Source: Myxococcus sp. RHSTA-1-4
Lineage (GTDB): Bacteria > Myxococcota > Myxococcia > Myxococcales > Myxococcaceae
NCBI RefSeq assembly: GCF_020037125.1
Contig: NZ_JAIQDG010000006.1
Coordinates: 248,001-312,000 of the forward strand
Reading direction: 5' to 3'
DNA length: 64,000 bases
Shown: in pieces, positions 60,866-64,000 of the stretch
Numbering within the stretch: position 1 is the first letter of the stretch
Layout of the letters: each line of letters opens with the position of its first letter
Made by a program: the position numbers and the translations under genes
Notes under the pieces: generated by a model
What the model saw: only the letters and a program-made list of their open reading frames with translations
The model's database searches: none
Told to the model about the DNA's origin: nothing

Positions 60866-61305
60866 GAGACGGAAACATGTTGGAAGAGTCGATACGGATT
60901 CAGGGGGACGTGCGGCGGGTGTACGGGGCCTTCGCCGACCTCGCCGGATGGAAGGCCATCCTGCCGGACGTGCTCGACGTCCAGGTGCTCTACGACGACG
61001 GGCGGCACCAGGAGTTCCTCATGACGGTGTCCAGGCCGGCGGGGCCGGAGACCGTGCGGGGCATCCGCTTCTGCGAGCCACCCCATCGGATTGCCCTGTT
61101 CCAGCCCCAGCCCCCACCCGGCTTCCAGCGCATGGTGGGCGTGTGGACATTCGATGAGGAGCCCGGAGCCACCCGCGTGAAGGCGGAGCGGTGGTTCGAG
61201 CCGAGCGACCCGGCCACCTCCCGGGAGGCACTGGCCTCCCGGCTGCGCGGCCACCTGAAGGCCAACCTGGAGCTCTTCCGGAAGACGCTGGAGGGGCACT
61301 CATGA
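60862..61305 (+). CDS. SRPBCC aromatase/cyclase (QPQPPP type)
   Basis: A 147-residue cyclase closely related to the fused cyclase domain at 56242. VQVLYDDGRHQEFLM and FQPQPPPGFQRMVGVWTFDE align with the equivalent segments there, with equal spacing. The stop overlaps the next start (ATGA), as does its own start with the methyltransferase stop. It probably catalyses a first- or second-ring aldol aromatisation; the cluster has three members of this subfamily. Confidence 0.82.
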   Translation: MRDGNMLEESIRIQGDVRRVYGAFADLAGWKAILPDVLDVQVLYDDGRHQEFLMTVSRPAGPETVRGIRFCEPPHRIALFQPQPPPGFQRMVGVWTFDEEPGATRVKAERWFEPSDPATSREALASRLRGHLKANLELFRKTLEGHS

Positions 61306-61769
61306 TGAAGCTCAGCGTCTCGCTCGCCGTCGCCGGCACCGCGGCGGAGGCGTGCGAGCGATTCTGGAAGCTCGACAGCCTTCGCCAGGGCTGGCCCGCC
61401 ATCCAGGAGGTCTCCGTCCGCTATGACGACACGGTCCTCCAGGAAGCGGACATGGTGGTCGAGCGGGAAGGACGCCTGGAGCGCATCCGAATCATCCGGC
61501 TGCGGAGGGGAACGGACATCGAGTTCTTCAACCCCGTGCCGCCTCCCATGCTGCGGCTGCACCGGGGCGCCTGGCGGTTCGCCAGCGCCGGCAGGGCCAG
61601 GTGCCTCATCACCGCCGAGCGGGAGTTCGTCCTCGCCGGGAGGGACGGCGAGCCGGAGGAGCAGTTCCAGTCACGGACCCGGTCCTTCCACGAGGCACTG
61701 GAGGCGCGCCTGCGCTCGCTCCTGGAGAGCGTCGGCCGTCAACACCTGACACGAGCAGAGGGCGCATGA
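61302..61769 (+). CDS. SRPBCC aromatase/cyclase, divergent QPQPPP type
   Basis: A 155-residue member of the same subfamily; here the motif reads FFNPVPPPMLRLHRGAWRF, with VSVRYDDTVLQEADM upstream. The pocket-lining strands are kept. It begins on ATGATG over the previous stop. Divergence from its two paralogues suggests that it handles a later ring or a different oxidation state. Confidence 0.78.
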   Translation: MMKLSVSLAVAGTAAEACERFWKLDSLRQGWPAIQEVSVRYDDTVLQEADMVVEREGRLERIRIIRLRRGTDIEFFNPVPPPMLRLHRGAWRFASAGRARCLITAEREFVLAGRDGEPEEQFQSRTRSFHEALEARLRSLLESVGRQHLTRAEGA

Positions 61770-63004
61770 GCGGAAAGAGCCATGAGGTGATTGTCATTGG
61801 CGCGGGCGCCGCGGGAGCCACGGTGGCCAACCTGCTGGCGGCGGAAGGGCGGGACGTGCTCCTGCTGGAGCGTGCACACGGCGAGGCGCCCCACCTTCCG
61901 GAGACGAGCTACGGCCTGCGGCGCGAGTTGCTGTGCCGGCTGGGCGTGGAGGCACAGGTGGAGCAGGTGCTCGAGCCGCCACCGCCCGTGCGCCTGCTCT
62001 CCGTCGCGACCGGAGCGAGCTGCGAGCTGCGGGTGGACCCCGGCCGGACGGAGGACCTCCAGGGCAGGAGCCTGAACCGCACCGGCTTCGATGCGCTCCT
62101 GCGAGAGGCGGCGCGCTCACGGGGCGCGGCACTGCGGACCTGCTCCGAGGTGAGGGCTCCGCTGCTGGAGGAGGGCCGGGTCGTCGGGGTGCGCTATGAG
62201 TCGGAGGGCCGTGCCATCAAGCTCCAGGCACGCGTGGTGGTGGATGCGAGCGGGAAGAGCGCCCTGCTGGGACATGCGCTCGGACTGAGACAGCCGCTCC
62301 GGAAGCTGGACCCCCGCCGGGCCGTCTTCTCCCACTTCCAGGGAGCGGCGATGGAGGCGCTCACCGAAGCGGCGCCGATGACCCTCGCCCTCATCGAGGG
62401 GGGCTACATCCTCGTGGCCCGGATGCCGGGTGGCCGAGTGAGCGTCGTGGCCGTGCTGGGGGAGCGGGCGGCGGCTTCGTTCGGCGAGTCGCATGAGTCC
62501 GTCTTCCTGGGAGCCGTGCTCCAGTGGGGCGCGCTGAGGGCCGCGGTGGAGCGTTCGCGGCAGGTCCTCCCCTTCCTGCCCGTGATGAACCAGGCCTTCG
62601 AGAGCACACGCGCGGCCGGTGAGGGCTACGTGCTTGTCGGCGAGGCCGCCTTCTTCTGTGACCCCTTCTTCTCCGGAGGTGTCTCCCTGGCCATGGACGG
62701 AGCGGAGCTCGCGGCCGGGCTGGTGTCGCGGCTCCTGGAGGGCGGGGGGCGCCCCGAGTCGCTGTACGCGGAGTACGAAGCGCGGCTGCGGGTGCTGGTC
62801 CGGCGGCGTGAGCAGGAGCCTCGGGACTGGCTCGATGCCTCGTCCCTGTCTGCGCTGGCCGTGGCGGGCGCCGACCCGCACCTCCCGTGGAGTACCTCGC
62901 GGCTGCTGCTGGGAGCGCTGGCGGGCGCGGGCGCGCTGCCGGGCGCGGCGAATCGCACGGACGCGCTCTCCGCGGCGTCGCGGAAGGCCTTCTCCGAGGT
63001 CTGA
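61766..63004 (+). CDS. FAD-dependent oxidoreductase (halogenase/monooxygenase-like)
   Basis: A 412-residue flavoprotein: FAD dinucleotide motif GAGAAG (Gly12, 14, 17), and the C-terminal motif AAFFCDPFFSGGVSLAMDG (about 293-311) shared with flavin-dependent halogenases and geranylgeranyl-reductase-like oxidoreductases. The WxWxIP motif of tryptophan halogenases is absent; the equivalent place reads GGYILVARMPGG. So ring oxidation or an epoxidation is more likely than halogenation. Starts on the previous stop. Confidence 0.82.
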   Translation: MSGKSHEVIVIGAGAAGATVANLLAAEGRDVLLLERAHGEAPHLPETSYGLRRELLCRLGVEAQVEQVLEPPPPVRLLSVATGASCELRVDPGRTEDLQGRSLNRTGFDALLREAARSRGAALRTCSEVRAPLLEEGRVVGVRYESEGRAIKLQARVVVDASGKSALLGHALGLRQPLRKLDPRRAVFSHFQGAAMEALTEAAPMTLALIEGGYILVARMPGGRVSVVAVLGERAAASFGESHESVFLGAVLQWGALRAAVERSRQVLPFLPVMNQAFESTRAAGEGYVLVGEAAFFCDPFFSGGVSLAMDGAELAAGLVSRLLEGGGRPESLYAEYEARLRVLVRRREQEPRDWLDASSLSALAVAGADPHLPWSTSRLLLGALAGAGALPGAANRTDALSAASRKAFSEV

Positions 63005-63020
63005 ACCTCCGGGTGCTTCG

Positions 63021-63779
63021 ATGGACCTGATCGACCTCAGCGTCACCCTGGAGTTCACCGAGTCCGAGCCGGCCCCCGTGGAAATCGACTACGTCGACCA
63101 TGCGCGGGGAGCGGACATCCTCGGCAGGCCCGCGGGAATAGACCGGAGGGCCTTTCCGGATGGGCTGGGCCTGTCCCTGGAGTACGTCCGGCTGACGAGC
63201 CATTCCGGCACGCATGTGGATGCACCGGCGCACTATGGCCCCCTGTGCGAGGGCCGCCGTGCGAGGACCATCGAGGAGCTGCCGCTCGAATGGTTCTTCG
63301 GGCCGGGAGTGGTCCTGGACTGCGTCGGGGGCGTCGAGGACGGCCCCGTCACCCGCGCGGAGCTGGAGGCGCAGCTCGGCCGCATCGGCTACACGCTCGC
63401 GCCGCTCGACATCGTCCTGCTGCGGACCGGGGCAGACCGGCTCTGGGGCTCCGGCCGGTACTTCACCGACTTCCGTGGCGTCAGCCGCGAAGCGACGTCC
63501 TGGCTCGTCGAGCAGGGAATCAAGGTCATCGGAGTCGACAGCTTTGGCTTCGACCCGCCGTTCGCGCGGATGCTGGAGGACTACCAGCGCACGGGGGATG
63601 CCAGGACGCTCTGGCCCGCGCATGTCTACGGGCGCGAGCGGGAGTATTGCCAGATTGAGCGGCTCGCCAACCTGGGCGCCGTTCCGGTGACGCATGGCTT
63701 CCAGGTCGCGTGCTTCCCGGTGAAGCTCCGGCGAGCGGGCGCCGGCTGGAGCCGGGTCGTGGCCATGGTGCCCTCGTGA
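63021..63779 (+). CDS. Cyclase-family (kynurenine formamidase fold) metal-dependent enzyme
   Basis: A 252-residue protein of the cyclase family PF04199. The metal site HSGTHVDAPAH (His61, His65, Asp67, His71) is intact. Members act as arylformamidases, and some are found with aromatic polyketide synthases as ring cyclases. The 16-base gap after the flavin enzyme is the first break in the overlapping series. It is the last plus-strand gene seen in the cluster. Confidence 0.83.
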   Translation: MDLIDLSVTLEFTESEPAPVEIDYVDHARGADILGRPAGIDRRAFPDGLGLSLEYVRLTSHSGTHVDAPAHYGPLCEGRRARTIEELPLEWFFGPGVVLDCVGGVEDGPVTRAELEAQLGRIGYTLAPLDIVLLRTGADRLWGSGRYFTDFRGVSREATSWLVEQGIKVIGVDSFGFDPPFARMLEDYQRTGDARTLWPAHVYGREREYCQIERLANLGAVPVTHGFQVACFPVKLRRAGAGWSRVVAMVPS

Positions 63780-63795
63780 CGGAAGGTGGCCGCGT

Positions 63796-64000
63796 TCATC
63801 CGCCGGCCCTGGCCATGGTCAGCAGGAAGCCCGCCTGGAGCCGCCACCAGCCGATGGTCTCGAAGGGGCCCTCCCCCGCCGCCAGCGCCAGCGTGAAGCG
63901 AGCCGTTCCATCGGGCAGGGGCTCCACGGAGACTTCCTGGAAGTCCACATAGCGTTGCACCCGGGGAGAGAGCGCCTTGTACAGCGCTTCCTTGAGGGAG
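63796..64000 (-). CDS. 4'-phosphopantetheinyl transferase, 5' end cut by window
   Basis: A minus-strand frame running from the window edge to a TGA at 63796. Its first visible residues, SLKEALYKALSPRVQ, carry the KEAxYKA motif of Sfp/EntD-type phosphopantetheinyl transferases, and the rest (WWRLQAGFLLTMARAGG) is a usual C-terminus. It would load the phosphopantetheine arm on the ACP domain (Ser34 of the 56242 protein). It is convergent with the cyclase gene, 16 bases apart. Only about 68 codons are seen. Confidence 0.78.
   Translation of the reverse strand, partial: SLKEALYKALSPRVQRYVDFQEVSVEPLPDGTARFTLALAAGEGPFETIGWWRLQAGFLLTMARAGG

Noticed and set aside
61766-63004. Flavin enzyme as a tryptophan-type halogenase
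   Set aside because: The DPFFSGG motif is present but the WxWxIP motif is missing.
1-64000. tRNA, rRNA, CRISPR array, insertion sequence or phage
   Set aside because: No cloverleaf, spaced direct repeats, transposase or terminal inverted repeats were recognised by eye; short RNA genes cannot be excluded.

Overview
The window is GC-rich, with tightly packed and translationally coupled genes and long mirror ORFs on the opposite strand. Its content (SppA, Rho, MoxR/DUF58/DUF4129 genes, many TPR and FHA proteins, a flagellum-like type III secretion locus in a lineage without flagella, an aromatic polyketide cluster) suggests a fruiting delta-proteobacterium of the Myxococcaceae (Myxococcus, Corallococcus or a relative). 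That placement is inferred from gene content, not from a marker search.

Region 1 (1-23.3 kb) is mixed housekeeping and envelope genes. It holds a 5'-truncated SppA protease, a Rho factor with an unusual Arg/Gln-rich N-terminus, a small zinc-binding membrane protein, and an operon DUF4129 - DUF4350 - MoxR AAA ATPase - DUF58. The partners that often accompany this set elsewhere, SpoIIM and RDD membrane proteins, lie nearby at 10.4 and 19.7 kb. Between them are a GNAT enzyme, inorganic pyrophosphatase, an HExxH lipoprotein with TPRs, a 5'-nucleotidase-like lipoprotein that has lost metal ligands, an MFS-HEAT-cNMP fusion, a small beta-barrel protein, a TPR lipoprotein and a double-FHA membrane protein. 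Strong hairpins separate some convergent pairs.

Region 2 (23.4-46.1 kb) is a minus-strand block encoding a complete-looking non-flagellar type III secretion export apparatus: SctV, U, T, S, R, Q, P, O, N, L, J and I, plus a FliG/SctK-position protein and a FliO-like protein. It also has a FliA-family sigma factor preceded by a possible FlgM-like gene, five SycD/LcrH-type TPR proteins, a stand-alone SctU C-domain, a DUF1521 protein with the self-cleavage motif, and two short proteins whose C-terminal helices resemble needle subunits. Four promoter-like sites fit the sigma-28 architecture (about GMAACT.. - 11 nt - CCGATAA). They stand upstream of the DUF1521 gene, a secreted-protein candidate, the needle candidate, and the operon that contains the sigma gene. 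My reading is a type III system that kept flagellar-style sigma-28 control of late genes. No secretin gene is visible in the window.

Region 3 (46.3-54.2 kb) has a secreted protein, then a GbsR/MarR regulator behind a perfect 40-bp palindrome. An ABC exporter follows (ATPase and two FtsX/LolE-type permeases) with a LolA-like periplasmic protein and an outer-membrane barrel. It is a likely envelope lipid or lipoprotein export operon.

Region 4 (54.4 kb to the end) is an aromatic (type II) polyketide cluster. It has a ketosynthase and chain-length-factor pair, an ACP fused to a SRPBCC aromatase/cyclase, four further SRPBCC proteins, a HemN-like radical SAM enzyme, an O-methyltransferase, a flavin oxidoreductase and a metal-dependent cyclase. 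A 4'-phosphopantetheinyl transferase is cut by the window end. Most of these genes overlap by ATGA and so are probably translated in a coupled series. No ketoreductase or malonyltransferase is in the window.
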